In this document: positions 1 through 9,090 of the stretch, piece after piece | Numbering within the stretch: position 1 is the stretch's first letter | Layout of the letters: the number at the start of each line of letters is the position of its first letter | Notes under the pieces: model-generated | What the model saw: the letters and a program-made list of their open reading frames with translations, nothing else | What the model was told of the DNA's origin: nothing | Database searches by the model: none | NCBI GenBank assembly: GCA_963816775.1 | Contig: CAWFLX010000007.1 | Span: 62,001 to 126,000, forward strand | DNA length: 64,000 nucleotides | Direction: 5' to 3' | DNA from: JAFAXD01 sp963816775 | GTDB lineage: Bacteria > Pseudomonadota > Alphaproteobacteria > Rhizobiales > Xanthobacteraceae | Position numbers and translations under genes: made by a program

Positions 1-344
1 TAGTCGGGCGCGCGAACGTACCGGCCCGGACGCTGACCTTGCTGCAGCGCAAACGGCTTGAGCTTGCGCGCGCATTGGCACTCAATCCCAAGCTGCTGCT
101 GCTCGACGAGATCGCCGGCGGCCTGTCCGAGCACGAAACGCATGCGTTGATCGGGACCATCCGGGCGATCCACGCGCGCGGGACCACCATCGTGTGGATC
201 GAGCACATCGTGCATGCGCTGGTATCGATCGCGAGCCGACTGATCGTGATGAACTTTGGACAGAAACTCGCGGAAGGCGCTCCCCGCGCTGTGATGGCGG
301 ATGCGCGGGTCAAAGAGGTCTACATGGGAATTCCGGCCGCATGA
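1..344 (+). CDS. ABC transporter ATP-binding protein, LivG type (3' part only)
   Basis: The window opens inside this gene; the frame is already open at base 3, so only the last ~113 residues are present. They include a Walker B segment (LLLLDEIAGGLSEHE) and the H-loop histidine (VWIEHIVHAL), and the end (ARVKEVYMG) is typical of LivG-type ATPases of the HAAT (branched-chain amino acid type) importer family. The region before the LARALA helix reads LTLLQRKRLELARAL rather than a canonical LSGGQ, as seen in a known LivG subgroup. Its stop overlaps the ATG of the next ATPase (ATGA), so the two are translationally coupled. It would energise import through the two permeases downstream; the substrate cannot be told from sequence. 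Confidence 0.9.
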   Translation, partial: VGRANVPARTLTLLQRKRLELARALALNPKLLLLDEIAGGLSEHETHALIGTIRAIHARGTTIVWIEHIVHALVSIASRLIVMNFGQKLAEGAPRAVMADARVKEVYMGIPAA

Positions 345-1039
345 GCTTGTTGCAGACCCGGTCGCTGCGGGCGTTCTACGGTGACTTCCAGGCGTTGTTC
401 GATGTCGACGTCACCGTCGAAGAGGGCGACACCATCGCGGTGATCGGCGCCAACGGCGCCGGCAAGACCACATTCCTGCGCGCGATCGCGGGCGCGCTGC
501 CATGCGCCGACGACATGGTGATATTCGACGGGCAGCCGATCGGCGGACGCACCGCGCACGAGATCGTACGGCTGGGCATCGCCATGGTGCCGGAAGGGCG
601 CCGGCTGTTCCCCAGCCTCACGGTTGAGGAAAACCTCCTGCTCGGCGCGCACAGCGGACGTACCGGTGCCTGGACGCTCGCCCGTGTCTACGAACTGTTC
701 CCGATGCTCGCCGACCATCGCGGGCGCCCGGCCACGCTCCTCTCCGGCGGCCAGCAGCAGATGACGGCAATCGGCCGTGCCCTGATGTCCAACCCGCGGC
801 TCCTGCTGTGCGACGAGCTCTCGCTCGGGTTGGCGCCGGTCGTGATCCGCGACATCTACGCGCGGCTGTCGACCATTACCAACGAAGGCATGACGCTCAT
901 TATCGTCGAGCAAGATATCAATCGCGCGCTCGACGCCTCGGCGCGGTTCTATTGTTTCCTTGAAGGCCGAGTCGCTCTCACGGCGCAGAGCCACGGCTTC
1001 GACCGAACCGCCATCACCAGCGCGTATTTCGGCGTGTAA
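341..1039 (+). CDS. ABC transporter ATP-binding protein, LivF type
   Basis: This is a 232-residue cytoplasmic ATPase of the HAAT importer family. Walker A (GANGAGKTT) lies at residues 36-44, the signature LLSGGQQQM at about 135, Walker B (LLLCDELSLGLAP) follows, and the H-loop reads IIVEQDINRAL. The length and the phrase MVPEGRRLFPSLTVEENLLLG are typical of LivF. I chose the ATG at 341 because it overlaps the upstream stop and puts Walker A at the usual place; the frame is open further upstream, but that stretch lies inside the LivG-type gene. It pairs with that ATPase to drive the LivH/LivM-type permease pair. The natural ligand is unknown. Confidence 0.95.
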   Translation: MSLLQTRSLRAFYGDFQALFDVDVTVEEGDTIAVIGANGAGKTTFLRAIAGALPCADDMVIFDGQPIGGRTAHEIVRLGIAMVPEGRRLFPSLTVEENLLLGAHSGRTGAWTLARVYELFPMLADHRGRPATLLSGGQQQMTAIGRALMSNPRLLLCDELSLGLAPVVIRDIYARLSTITNEGMTLIIVEQDINRALDASARFYCFLEGRVALTAQSHGFDRTAITSAYFGV

Positions 1040-1042
1040 GCA

Positions 1043-1906
1043 ATGAACGCTGTGCAGATTGTGATCCAGGGCGCGCTGCTGGGCGGACTCTACGCGCTGT
1101 TCGCAATCGGGCTCTCGCTCTCGTTCGGCATCATGCGGCTCGTCAACATCGCGCACGGCGATCTGATCGTGCTGTCCGCCTACGTGGGCCTGATGGTGAT
1201 CAACGCAACCGGGATGCATCCGATCGCCACACTGGTGGTGGTGATGCCGGTGATGTTCTGCCTGGGTTACCTGCTGCAGCGCGGATTGTTGAATCAGACG
1301 CTGAGTGGCGGCCTGCTCCCGCCGCTCCTCGTCACATTCGGCCTCTCGGTGATTATCGAGAACGTCCTGCTGGAGGCCTTCGGTGCCGACAATCGCCGGC
1401 TGCAAGCCGGCGCGCTGGAGACGCAAAGCATCGCCGTCGGCGGCATCGCGATCGGCGTCTACCCGCTGATCGTATTCGCCACCGCGGTCGCTGCGATCGC
1501 CGGGCTGCAGCTCCTGTTCTATCGTACTGCGCTCGGCCGCGCATTCCGAGCAACGTCGGATGACGCCGAAACCGCCGAGCTGATGGGGATCGACAATCGC
1601 CATCTCTACGGCCTCGGGCTGGCGATCGCGATGATCTTTACCGCGCTCGCAGGCGTGCTGATGGCGATCCGCACCAATTTCGATCCGGCAGCCGGTCCGA
1701 TCCGGCTGATCTTCGCGTTCGAAGCGGTGATCATCGGCGGTCTCGGCAGCCTGTGGGGCACCCTCCTCGGCGGCATGGTACTCGGCATTGCGCAGGCGAT
1801 CGGCGCAGCGCTGTCGCCGACGTGGCAGATTCTCGCCGGCCACATCGCGTTCCTTATCATCCTGATCGTCCGTCCAAGCGGATTCTTCCCGCGCACGAGG
1901 GACTGA
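1043..1906 (+). CDS. Branched-chain amino acid type ABC permease, LivH type
   Basis: This 287-residue inner-membrane protein has about eight hydrophobic helices. The opening IVIQGALLGGLYALFAIGLS and the segment FGIMRLVNIAHGDLIVLSAY are hallmarks of LivH permeases, as is the late cytoplasmic loop FEAVIIGGLGSLWGTLLGG that contacts the ATPase. It begins 3 bases after the LivF-type stop, and its own stop overlaps the LivM-type ATG (TGATG), so it sits mid-operon. Together with the next gene it forms the membrane channel of the importer. Confidence 0.95.
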   Translation: MNAVQIVIQGALLGGLYALFAIGLSLSFGIMRLVNIAHGDLIVLSAYVGLMVINATGMHPIATLVVVMPVMFCLGYLLQRGLLNQTLSGGLLPPLLVTFGLSVIIENVLLEAFGADNRRLQAGALETQSIAVGGIAIGVYPLIVFATAVAAIAGLQLLFYRTALGRAFRATSDDAETAELMGIDNRHLYGLGLAIAMIFTALAGVLMAIRTNFDPAAGPIRLIFAFEAVIIGGLGSLWGTLLGGMVLGIAQAIGAALSPTWQILAGHIAFLIILIVRPSGFFPRTRD

Positions 1907-2907
1907 TGACTGCCTACAAGGTCGAGCGCGCGACGCGCGAAAGCCGAGCCTTCGCGGTCATTCTGATCGCAATCGTCGTCGTGCTGGCGTCCCTGCCCTA
2001 CTGGGGCGATTCCGGGACGATGCGGCTGATCTCGGAAATGGCCTACTACCTTGCACTGGCACAGCTCTGGAACCTGCTCGCCGGCTATGCGGGGCTTGTC
2101 TCGGTCGGTCAGCAGGCGTTCGTGGGGATCGGCGGCTACACGTTGTTCTATCTCTCGAGCCAGTTCGGCGTGCACCCCCTGCTCGCGCTTGCGCTGGCGG
2201 CGCCGGTTTGCGCGTTCATGTCATTGCCGATGGCGCTGTTGGTGTTTCGGTTACGCGGCGCCTATTTTGCGGTCGGCACCTGGGTGCTGGCGGAGGCGCT
2301 GCAGCTTTGCGTCAGTCTGATTACGCCGCTCGGCGCCGGTTCAGGCATGAGCCTCACACCGGCGATCGTACGCGAGATCGCGCCCGATCGGGCGGGACGC
2401 GAAATCATCGTCTATTGGATCTCGCTCGCGATCGTGGTCGCGGTCTGCGCTACCGTTTATCTGTTGCTGCGTTCGAAACATGGGCTGGCGCTGACCGCGA
2501 TCCGCGACTCGGAGCGCGCGTCGGAGAGCCTCGGAGTCGACACCTACCGCACCAAGCTGCTGATCTATGTGGTGACCGCAGCGGCCACCGGCGTGGTGGG
2601 AGCGTTCATTTTTTTGCAAAAGCTGCGCCTCTCGCCGGAAGCCGGGTTCAGCATCAACGACTGGACGGTGGTGGTGATCTTTATGGTGGTGATCGGCGGC
2701 ATCGGCACGCTCGAGGGCCCGATCATCGGCATGCTGGTTTATTTCGCCCTGCGCGAGGTGCTGGCGGATTACGGCACCTGGTACCTGATCCTGCTGGGCG
2801 TGGTCGCGGTCGCGATCATGCTGCGCGCGCGCGAAGGCATCTGGGGCCTAGTGGCGCAGAGGTTCAATTTGCATTTGTTCTCGGTCCGGCGATATCTGAC
2901 GCGCTAA
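1906..2907 (+). CDS. Branched-chain amino acid type ABC permease, LivM type
   Basis: This 333-residue membrane permease has the LivM pattern: an N-terminal helix, then QLWNLLAGYAGLVSVGQQAFVGIGGYT, the loop AIRDSERASESLGVDTYRTK, and IGGIGTLEGPIIGM near the end. I chose the ATG at 1906 because it overlaps the LivH-type stop (TGATG); the frame is open further upstream, but only as a shadow inside the previous gene. It is the last gene of this transporter set. No solute-binding protein follows, so that component must lie left of the window or elsewhere. No clear rho-independent terminator was seen in the 111 bases that follow. Confidence 0.93.
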   Translation: MTAYKVERATRESRAFAVILIAIVVVLASLPYWGDSGTMRLISEMAYYLALAQLWNLLAGYAGLVSVGQQAFVGIGGYTLFYLSSQFGVHPLLALALAAPVCAFMSLPMALLVFRLRGAYFAVGTWVLAEALQLCVSLITPLGAGSGMSLTPAIVREIAPDRAGREIIVYWISLAIVVAVCATVYLLLRSKHGLALTAIRDSERASESLGVDTYRTKLLIYVVTAAATGVVGAFIFLQKLRLSPEAGFSINDWTVVVIFMVVIGGIGTLEGPIIGMLVYFALREVLADYGTWYLILLGVVAVAIMLRAREGIWGLVAQRFNLHLFSVRRYLTR

Positions 2908-3018
2908 GCCAACGCGCTTGTTATGCGTCCGACGCAGAGCGTTTGTGCCCGCAGATGCCATCAATGGGATATTGGACTCACCTGAGCCATGCGGTCCACG
3001 CGTGGCTTGATCAGCACC

Positions 3019-4126
3019 TCAAGGAACAACGACAAAGTTCGTAAATCCGCCGTTGCGGTTCGGGATGCCGGCCAGCGCCTCGTTGATTTTTGCGAGCGGA
3101 AATACGCGCTGTTCGAAAACACTGAGATCCAGTGTACCGGCGCGCGCCATCTCGGCCATGGCCTGGCCCTCACCGGGCGAGAACCAATTGCTGCCGATGA
3201 ACTCGATCTGCTCGTCCATCATCCAATGCACATTCATGGGCACCGTCTCGGCCATCCCGCCGACGTTGACGTATTTGCCGCCGCGCCGCAGCGCATAGAT
3301 CGCGTCGATCATGGTCCCAGCCAGGCGAACCGGGTCCTAGGCAATCGATCGCCATGTCGACGCCGAGGCCGCCGGTGAGCGAGCGCGCCCACTCGGCAAT
3401 CGGCTGGTCTTCCAGCGCCAGCACCTCGATGCGCCCGGGGGCCAGCGCCTTCACCCGCGCCAGGAGATCGCGCCGACGCCCAGTGCCGAGGATGCGGGCA
3501 GCGCCGCGCCCGAGCGCAATCAGCGCAGCGCCGAGCCCGAGCGTGCCGCTGATGCCGTTGATGAGCACCGTATTGCCCGGCCCGGCACCGGCCTTGCGCA
3601 GTGCCGCGTAGGCCGTGCCGAGATAACCCAGCCGCGAGGCCTGCTCGAAGCTGACGTTGTCGGGGAGCCGCACGAGATTGTGCTGCGGCGCGGTCATGAA
3701 CTCGCACAGGCCCGCGTAGGGATAGGCGTCGAACTGGCGCTGCGACTGCGGCCCGAATCCAAAGTAACCCTGGAACGTGTAGTTGCGGCAGTTCATCGGA
3801 TCGTCGGCGCGGCAAGCCGCGCAGCTTCCGCAGGTCAGCCCGGGATTGACGTAGACCCGATCGCCCGGCGCAAAGTGCTGCACCAGATCGCCGGCACGGG
3901 CGATCACGCCCGACACGTCGAGCCCGAAGATCGCCGGCAGTTTCGGCAGCGGAAGCTCGGGAAACCACGTCTGCCAGTTCGCCAGCACGTTGCGCAGGTT
4001 GGGAACGAGGCCGCAGGCCTTGACCTCAACCAGGACGTCGGTCGCGCGCGGCTCGGGCACCGGCAACCGCTCCAAAATCATGTCGCCGCCAACCTGGTGG
4101 AGGCGGGCTGCCAGCATGGTTTCCAT
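3019..4126 (-). pseudogene. Medium-chain (zinc-type) alcohol dehydrogenase, frameshifted
   Basis: The N-terminal part (start 4126) has a GroES-like domain with a four-cysteine structural-zinc loop (CGSCAACRADDPMNC) and then a Rossmann fold (NGISGTLGLGAALIALG). The C-terminal part continues in another frame from about 3318 to 3019 (GTMIDAIYALRRGGKYVNVGG onward). Joining them needs loss of one G near 3321-3322, where the minus strand reads CCTGGCTGGG instead of the expected CCTGCTGGG. The repaired protein would have 368 residues, normal for the family. The usual catalytic-zinc cysteine/histidine pair is not obvious, which may mark a subgroup. The gene abuts the flavin monooxygenase (1-base gap) at the end of the hmgA-fahA run. 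It is either a real pseudogene or a sequencing indel. Confidence 0.8.
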
Positions 4127-4127
4127 G

Positions 4128-5357
4128 TCAGATCAGCGGCGTGTTGGGTTTAAGCCCGAGCACGATGCGGCCATAGAGCTCCATGTTGGTTTCAAGGTTC
4201 AACAGCCCATGCATGTTGACGGCGTGCAGGTCGCGCCACGCCCGCCCAAGCGCGCTCGAATCCGCAATGCCGGAGCCACCGCTCGCGAGGTAGAGGATCT
4301 CCACCGCCTCCAGACATTGGCGTACCGCCCAGGCGCAATCGGCCCGCACACGGGCCCGCTTGGTGAATTCCATCATCTGGCCGCGCTCGGCGGCGGCTTC
4401 GATGTCGTCGGCGCAGCGATAGAGCAACGCCTCCGCAACGTCGATCTTGGTCGCCGCCTGCGCGGCCTGCACATGGGTCACCGGCATGTCGATCTGCACT
4501 TCGTCCTGGGTGTAGGCGACCGTGCGGCCGGGCAGCCGCTGCTTGAGCGCTTCGAGCGCGGCGCGCGCGATGCCGAGCGAGCACGGCGTGAGCGCGAGCG
4601 CGAGCACCGGCACGCCGGCCGACTTGTAAAGCGAGCCCTCATGCAAGCTGGCGCCCGGGGTGTTGCCGGCGATGAGACCACGCAGCGAAACATAGCGGTG
4701 CTCAGGAACGAACACGTCCTTGGCAACGAGCGTGCAGCTCCCCGTGCCGCGCAGGCCGGTGACGTTCCAGTCGTCCTTGATGGTGACGTCCCGGCTCGGC
4801 ACCAAGAGATCGGCCTCGTCGACGACCTCGCCTTTGTCATTGAGGATCGCGGCGCCCAGGAACAGCCAGTCGGCGTGCTGGCTGCCGGACCCGAACGGCC
4901 AGACTCCATTAAGCACATAGCCGCCTTTGGCAGGCTTGGCCTTACCACGCGGCGAGATCACCGCGGAGATGATCGCGTCCGGGTTGGCGCCGAAGGTTTC
5001 TTCCTGCGCCGCCTGCGGAAAATGCGCCATCAACCAGCTATGCGCGTGGATGACGCCCATGCACCAGGCCGTCGAGCCGCAGCCGAGCGCGATCGTCGCG
5101 ATCGTGTCGATGTGCGTGCGCAGCGATTGCTGATGACCGCCATACCGGCGAGCCTGCAAGACCCGGAAGAGACCCGCCTTGCGCAGTGCCTCGACATTGG
5201 CCGGCGGTACTTTACGCAGCTGTTCAGCCTCGGGCACGCGCCCGCGCAATTCCGGAACGAGCGCGGCAGCACGCGCCACAAGATCATCATGAGTAAGCGC
5301 CTCGTGTGCAACGCCCGCGGGTACCGGGCCTTTACGCTCCGTGGTGGCGACGGACAT
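4128..5357 (-). CDS. Acyl-CoA dehydrogenase-fold flavin-dependent monooxygenase, HsaA/HpaH type
   Basis: This 409-residue protein has the acyl-CoA dehydrogenase fold, but its pattern (FRVLQARRYGGHQQSL, ALGCGSTAWCMGVIHAHSWLMAHFP, YVLNGVWPFGSGSQHADWLFLGA) matches the oxygenase component of two-component reduced-flavin monooxygenases that hydroxylate phenols, rather than true acyl-CoA dehydrogenases. The start at 5357 is set by a strong AGGAGGA upstream; the frame opens earlier, to 5513, but that part overlaps fahA. A short GGGG-ATATTT-CCCC inverted repeat lies in the leader at 5383-5396. No flavin reductase partner was seen nearby. It lies between fahA and the broken alcohol dehydrogenase, suggesting ring hydroxylation that feeds homogentisate-like cleavage. 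Confidence 0.85.
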   Translation of the reverse strand: MSVATTERKGPVPAGVAHEALTHDDLVARAAALVPELRGRVPEAEQLRKVPPANVEALRKAGLFRVLQARRYGGHQQSLRTHIDTIATIALGCGSTAWCMGVIHAHSWLMAHFPQAAQEETFGANPDAIISAVISPRGKAKPAKGGYVLNGVWPFGSGSQHADWLFLGAAILNDKGEVVDEADLLVPSRDVTIKDDWNVTGLRGTGSCTLVAKDVFVPEHRYVSLRGLIAGNTPGASLHEGSLYKSAGVPVLALALTPCSLGIARAALEALKQRLPGRTVAYTQDEVQIDMPVTHVQAAQAATKIDVAEALLYRCADDIEAAAERGQMMEFTKRARVRADCAWAVRQCLEAVEILYLASGGSGIADSSALGRAWRDLHAVNMHGLLNLETNMELYGRIVLGLKPNTPLI

Positions 5358-5454
5358 GGCGGGTCCTCCTGTTGCTCTTGAAGGGGATATTTCCCCCAGC
5401 CATGCGTTCGCGCAAGACAACGCTTGCGCGCAGCGCTCGTCGAGGGAGCCCCGA

Positions 5455-6768
5455 CTACTTGTTCGCGGCCGGCTGCACCACGGCGCGGCATTCGCCGAAA
5501 CCGATGCGTGCAAAGTCTTCGCGTTCGCAATGACCGCGGAAAATGATCTCGTCGCCGTCCTCGAGGAACCCGCGCTTCTCCCCGCTCGGCAGTTCCAGCG
5601 GCTCGCGCCCGCGTGACGTCAACTCGAGCAGGCACGCCCAGCTGTCGCGGCCCGGCCCCGACACGGTGCCGGAACCCATGAGATCACCGACCATGAGGTT
5701 GCAGCCGTTGCTGGTGTGATGTGCCAGCATCTGGGCGACCGTCCAGTAAATGTCGGCGAAGGTTCCGCTGCTCAAGCGAAACGCGGTTAGTTTCTGCTCG
5801 CGCATGGCCTGCGTCAGCAAATAGGCCTCAAGCGTAATGGCAAGCCCGCCTTCGCGGCGGTCGTTCGGATCATCGAGATATGGCAGCGGTGCCGGATCGC
5901 CTTGCGGCCGCGCAAACGCCGCAGTTCGAAACGGTGCGAGCGCCTCCGCGGTCACCACCCAGGGCGATACGGTGGTGGCGAAGTTCTTGGCGAGGAACGG
6001 CCCCAGCGGCTGCGCTTCCCAGGCCTGGATGTCGCGCGCCGACCAATCATTGAGCAGGCAGAAACCAAAGATATGCTCGCTCGCACGCGCGACCGGAACG
6101 GGCGTACCGAGCTGCGAGGGCACGCCCACATAAAAGCCGAGCTCGAATTCGTAGTCGAGGTGGTGCGAGGGCCGGTAGACGGGTGCGTTTTCCTCCGCCG
6201 TTTTTGTTTGACCGAAGGGACGCGACACCGGTGTGCCGCTCACACGCACTGACGATGGCCGGCTGTGGTAAGCAACCGGAACGTATTTGTAGTTCGGCAA
6301 TAGCGGATTGTCGGGTCGAAACATGCGCCCCGCATTGGTGGCGTGAAAGATCGAGGCGAAAAAGTCGGTGAAGTTGCCGATCTCGACCGGCAGCATGAGC
6401 TCGGCCATCGCGGCCGGGGTCAGGTTTTCAGCCATCGTGGCGCGATGCGCGGCTTCCTCGATCGAAAGCAAGCGCGAAACCTGCGCGCGCAGAGCCGACC
6501 ACGCCTTCGGCCCCTGCGCCATCAAATCGTTGAGCCGCGGGCTCGCGCAGGCCGCAGCCGCCGGGGCCGCCGCGCCAGTGCACAAGCGCGCGATGCCGGC
6601 GACGTCCAAAATCTGATCGCCGATCGCAATACCAACGCGCGGCGACTCGCTGCCGCCCCGCCGCCGAAAGACGCCGAACGGCAGGTTTTGAATCGGAAAG
6701 TCGGATCCATCGTTCGCGCTCTCGACAAAACTACGGCGCGCCGGGTCGTGGGTTTCGTTGGTTGCCAT
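5455..6768 (-). CDS. fahA: Fumarylacetoacetase
   Basis: This 437-residue enzyme hydrolyses fumarylacetoacetate to fumarate and acetoacetate, the last step of homogentisate breakdown. The N-terminal domain (FPIQNLPFGVFRR..PRVGIAIGDQILDV) and the catalytic domain (DYEFELGFYVGVPS, FGFCLLNDWSARDIQAWE, GSGTVSGP) are diagnostic, and the length is normal. I chose the ATG at 6768, two bases after the stop of the SDR gene, over the earlier in-frame start that would lie inside it. It is cotranscribed with hmgA. A maleylacetoacetate isomerase, the usual step between the two, is not recognisable in the window. Confidence 0.95.
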   Translation of the reverse strand: MATNETHDPARRSFVESANDGSDFPIQNLPFGVFRRRGGSESPRVGIAIGDQILDVAGIARLCTGAAAPAAAACASPRLNDLMAQGPKAWSALRAQVSRLLSIEEAAHRATMAENLTPAAMAELMLPVEIGNFTDFFASIFHATNAGRMFRPDNPLLPNYKYVPVAYHSRPSSVRVSGTPVSRPFGQTKTAEENAPVYRPSHHLDYEFELGFYVGVPSQLGTPVPVARASEHIFGFCLLNDWSARDIQAWEAQPLGPFLAKNFATTVSPWVVTAEALAPFRTAAFARPQGDPAPLPYLDDPNDRREGGLAITLEAYLLTQAMREQKLTAFRLSSGTFADIYWTVAQMLAHHTSNGCNLMVGDLMGSGTVSGPGRDSWACLLELTSRGREPLELPSGEKRGFLEDGDEIIFRGHCEREDFARIGFGECRAVVQPAANK

Positions 6769-6770
6769 GA

Positions 6771-7526
6771 TCACACCAGGAAGCGGCCGCCGTCGCACAC
6801 GATCTTCACGCCGGTGCTGGTCTTGAGATAGAGCACGCACGCCATGATGGCGCGCGCTACATCGTCAGGCTCGACCACACGTTTGAGAGGCGTTGCCTGA
6901 GCGAGCTTCTCGAGTTGGGCATGATCGCGGCCGGCGACGAAATCGGTGTTGACCGCGCCCGGCGAGACGCACAGCAGTCGGATTTGCGGGCCGAGCACGC
7001 GGGCGAGCGCAATCGTCATGTTGTCGACCGCGGCCTTGGCGCCGCAATACGCGATGCTCGAGCCGGAGCCGGTGAAGCCAGCGATCGAAGAAACGTTGAC
7101 CACGACGCCATCGCCGCTGTCGCGCAGCAGCGGCGCGAACGCGCGGATCATCGCGAATGGTCCGCGCACGTTGGCAATCAGCATGCGGTCGAGCAGCGCG
7201 TCGTCGAGCGCCTCGAGGTTGCCGTGCGGGACCGGCTTGGTGAACCCGGCCGAGTTCACCAGAATGTCGGCGCGGCCGAAGGCGCCGCGTACCTCGTCGG
7301 CGGCTTGCCGCATGGTGGCCGAGTCTTCCAACTCGATCTGCATCGCGCGATGGCCGTCGCCGGGAAGCTTGGCGATGATCGCCTGCGCGCGCTCGGCGCC
7401 GTGATGATAGCCAACGACGACGCTTGCGCCTTCATCGGCCAGCATGCGCACCGCCGCGGCGCCAATCCCGCTCGATCCGCCGGTGACAATTGCGACTTTG
7501 CCTTGCAGTTGTTGTTGATCCGGCAC
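6771..7526 (-). CDS. SDR family oxidoreductase
   Basis: This 251-residue classical short-chain dehydrogenase has the cofactor motif TGGSSGIG near residue 16, then NSAG, a catalytic serine in NVSSIAG, and YCGAKAA with the YxxxK pair. The C-terminus KIVCDGGRFLV fits the family. An acidic or neutral residue after the second strand (VVGYHHGAERA) leaves NAD versus NADP preference open. It sits between hmgA and fahA in one operon, so it probably acts on an intermediate of the same pathway, but the substrate cannot be named. Confidence 0.9.
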   Translation of the reverse strand: MPDQQQLQGKVAIVTGGSSGIGAAAVRMLADEGASVVVGYHHGAERAQAIIAKLPGDGHRAMQIELEDSATMRQAADEVRGAFGRADILVNSAGFTKPVPHGNLEALDDALLDRMLIANVRGPFAMIRAFAPLLRDSGDGVVVNVSSIAGFTGSGSSIAYCGAKAAVDNMTIALARVLGPQIRLLCVSPGAVNTDFVAGRDHAQLEKLAQATPLKRVVEPDDVARAIMACVLYLKTSTGVKIVCDGGRFLV

Positions 7527-7544
7527 CTGTCATCACTCCCCATC

Positions 7545-7635
7545 CGTGGTCATGGCCGGGCTGGCACCGGCCATCCACGCCCTTATTTGCAGCACCTGGA
7601 GACGTGGATGCCCGGGACAAGCCCGGGCATGACGT
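7545..7635. repeat. Pair of inverted palindromic intergenic repeats
   Basis: Two similar units face each other: 7545-7579 (CGTGGTCATGGCCGGGCT...CCACG) and 7602-7635 (ACGTGGATGCCCGGG...CATGACGT). Each is itself palindromic (GGCCGGGCTGGCACCGGCC and CCCGGGACAAGCCCGGG). Such units are abundant between genes in Bradyrhizobium and relatives and are often mistranslated into VMPGLVPGIHV-like peptides. The pair fills the gap between hmgA and the SDR gene and may form transcript hairpins. Confidence 0.75.
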
Positions 7636-7658
7636 CCTCAACGCGAGGGCGCGTTGCC

Positions 7659-8990
7659 CTACCCTAGAAAATGCTTCTTCAGTCCCTGCCAGCCCTCGAA
7701 GTAATCCTGCTGCAATTCCGACGACTCCATGGCGTAGCGGGTCAGCCGCATGGCCAGGCGGGTCTCGAACATGAACGCCAGCGTATTGTCGAGCTTGTGC
7801 GGCTTGAGCTCGGCGTTGGTCGCGCGCTCCCACGTCTCGGCGTCCGGACCATGCGCCGACATGCAGTTGTGGAGACTAGCGCCGCCGGGCAGAAAGCCTT
7901 CGGCCTTGGCGTCGTAGGCGCCGGTCACGAGCCCCATGAACTCGCACATCACGTTGCGGTGGAACCAGGGCGGGCGGAACGTATCTTCACCGACCAGCCA
8001 GCGCGGCGGGAAAATCACGAAGTCGACGTTGGCGATGCCGTGAGTATCGGTCGGCGCCGTCAGCACCGTAAAGATCGATGGATCGGGGTGATCGAAACTG
8101 ATGGTGCCGATCACCATGAACTTCGACAGGTCGTATTTGTACGGCGCGTAGTTGCCGTGCCACGCCACCACGCTGAGCGGCGAGTGTTTCATCTCGGCCG
8201 CCCACAGGTTACCCTGGAATTTCGCCACCAGAACGCACGGCGTGTCCTTGTCTTCGAACGCCGCCACCGGAGCTTCGAAATCGCGCCCGTTGGCGAGACC
8301 ATTGGCGCCAAGCGGCCCGAGTTCCGGCAGCCGGAACATCTGGCCATAGTTCTCGCAGATGTAGCCGCGCGACGGGCCGTCGGGCAGTTCGACCTTGAAG
8401 CGGAGCCCGCGCGGAAGGAGCGCGATTTCGCCGGGGGCGACCGCCAGAATACCGAGCTCGGTTACGAGCCGCAGGCGCCCGAGCTGCGGCACCAGCAGCA
8501 TTTCACCGTCGGCATTGTAGAAATAGCGATCGGTCATGGAGCGGTTGGCGGTGTAGATGTGCGCTGCCGTGCCGATCTGCTGCGCGACGTCGCCGGCGCC
8601 GCCGAGCGTAATCATGCCTTCGACGAAGTCGGTCGGTTTTTCCGGAATCGGCAGCGGGCTCCAGCGCAACTGCGAGGGCGTTGCTTCGACCTCGTTGAAT
8701 GGCGCGCTATGGATGCGCCCATTGTCGATACGCGCGTACGGGCGATGCACGACCGACGGCCGCATGCGGTAAGTCCAGGTGCGGCGATTTTCGGCACGCG
8801 GCGCCGTAAAGGCGGTGCCGGAAATCTGCTCGGCATAGAGTCCCAACGGCGGCTTCTGTGGACTGTTGCGGCCGAGCGGCAATGCGCCGGCTTTGGCCTC
8901 CGTGGCGAAATGGTTGCCGAAGCCGGTCTGATAGGCGAGCGCGGTCTTGCTGTCGCGCGCGACCCGCTGCTTTTCCTTGAGGTCTGCCAT
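7659..8990 (-). CDS. hmgA: Homogentisate 1,2-dioxygenase
   Basis: This 443-residue iron(II) enzyme opens the ring of homogentisate to maleylacetoacetate. Diagnostic segments are YQTGFGNHFATEA near the N-terminus, PPRWLVGEDTFRPPWFHRNVMCEFMG with the iron-binding His and Glu, and GASLHNCMSAHGPD with a further histidine. The length is as usual. The ATG at 8990 follows a short GGAG. It is the first of an apparent minus-strand operon hmgA-SDR-fahA-monooxygenase-alcohol dehydrogenase, which indicates growth on tyrosine, phenylacetate derivatives or a related aromatic. Confidence 0.97.
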   Translation of the reverse strand: MADLKEKQRVARDSKTALAYQTGFGNHFATEAKAGALPLGRNSPQKPPLGLYAEQISGTAFTAPRAENRRTWTYRMRPSVVHRPYARIDNGRIHSAPFNEVEATPSQLRWSPLPIPEKPTDFVEGMITLGGAGDVAQQIGTAAHIYTANRSMTDRYFYNADGEMLLVPQLGRLRLVTELGILAVAPGEIALLPRGLRFKVELPDGPSRGYICENYGQMFRLPELGPLGANGLANGRDFEAPVAAFEDKDTPCVLVAKFQGNLWAAEMKHSPLSVVAWHGNYAPYKYDLSKFMVIGTISFDHPDPSIFTVLTAPTDTHGIANVDFVIFPPRWLVGEDTFRPPWFHRNVMCEFMGLVTGAYDAKAEGFLPGGASLHNCMSAHGPDAETWERATNAELKPHKLDNTLAFMFETRLAMRLTRYAMESSELQQDYFEGWQGLKKHFLG

Positions 8991-9090
8991 GGGGGTGCTC
9001 CGGGATTAGGCTTTTGATCGCCAGAATCCCGCTAAACCGCGCAACTGTCCAGGGCCGCGCCCTGCGCGGACCGCATTGCGGACGTGTGGC

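Noticed and set aside
320..1843. 507-residue minus-strand ORF opposite the LivF/LivH-type genes
   Set aside because: It is a GC-rich antisense shadow with a biased Arg/Asp/Gln composition and no family pattern; the plus-strand genes are clear.
7432..7833. ORF across the hmgA-SDR spacer with CPGLSRASTS/CQPGHDHG text
   Set aside because: The peptide is the known mistranslation of the intergenic palindromic repeat.
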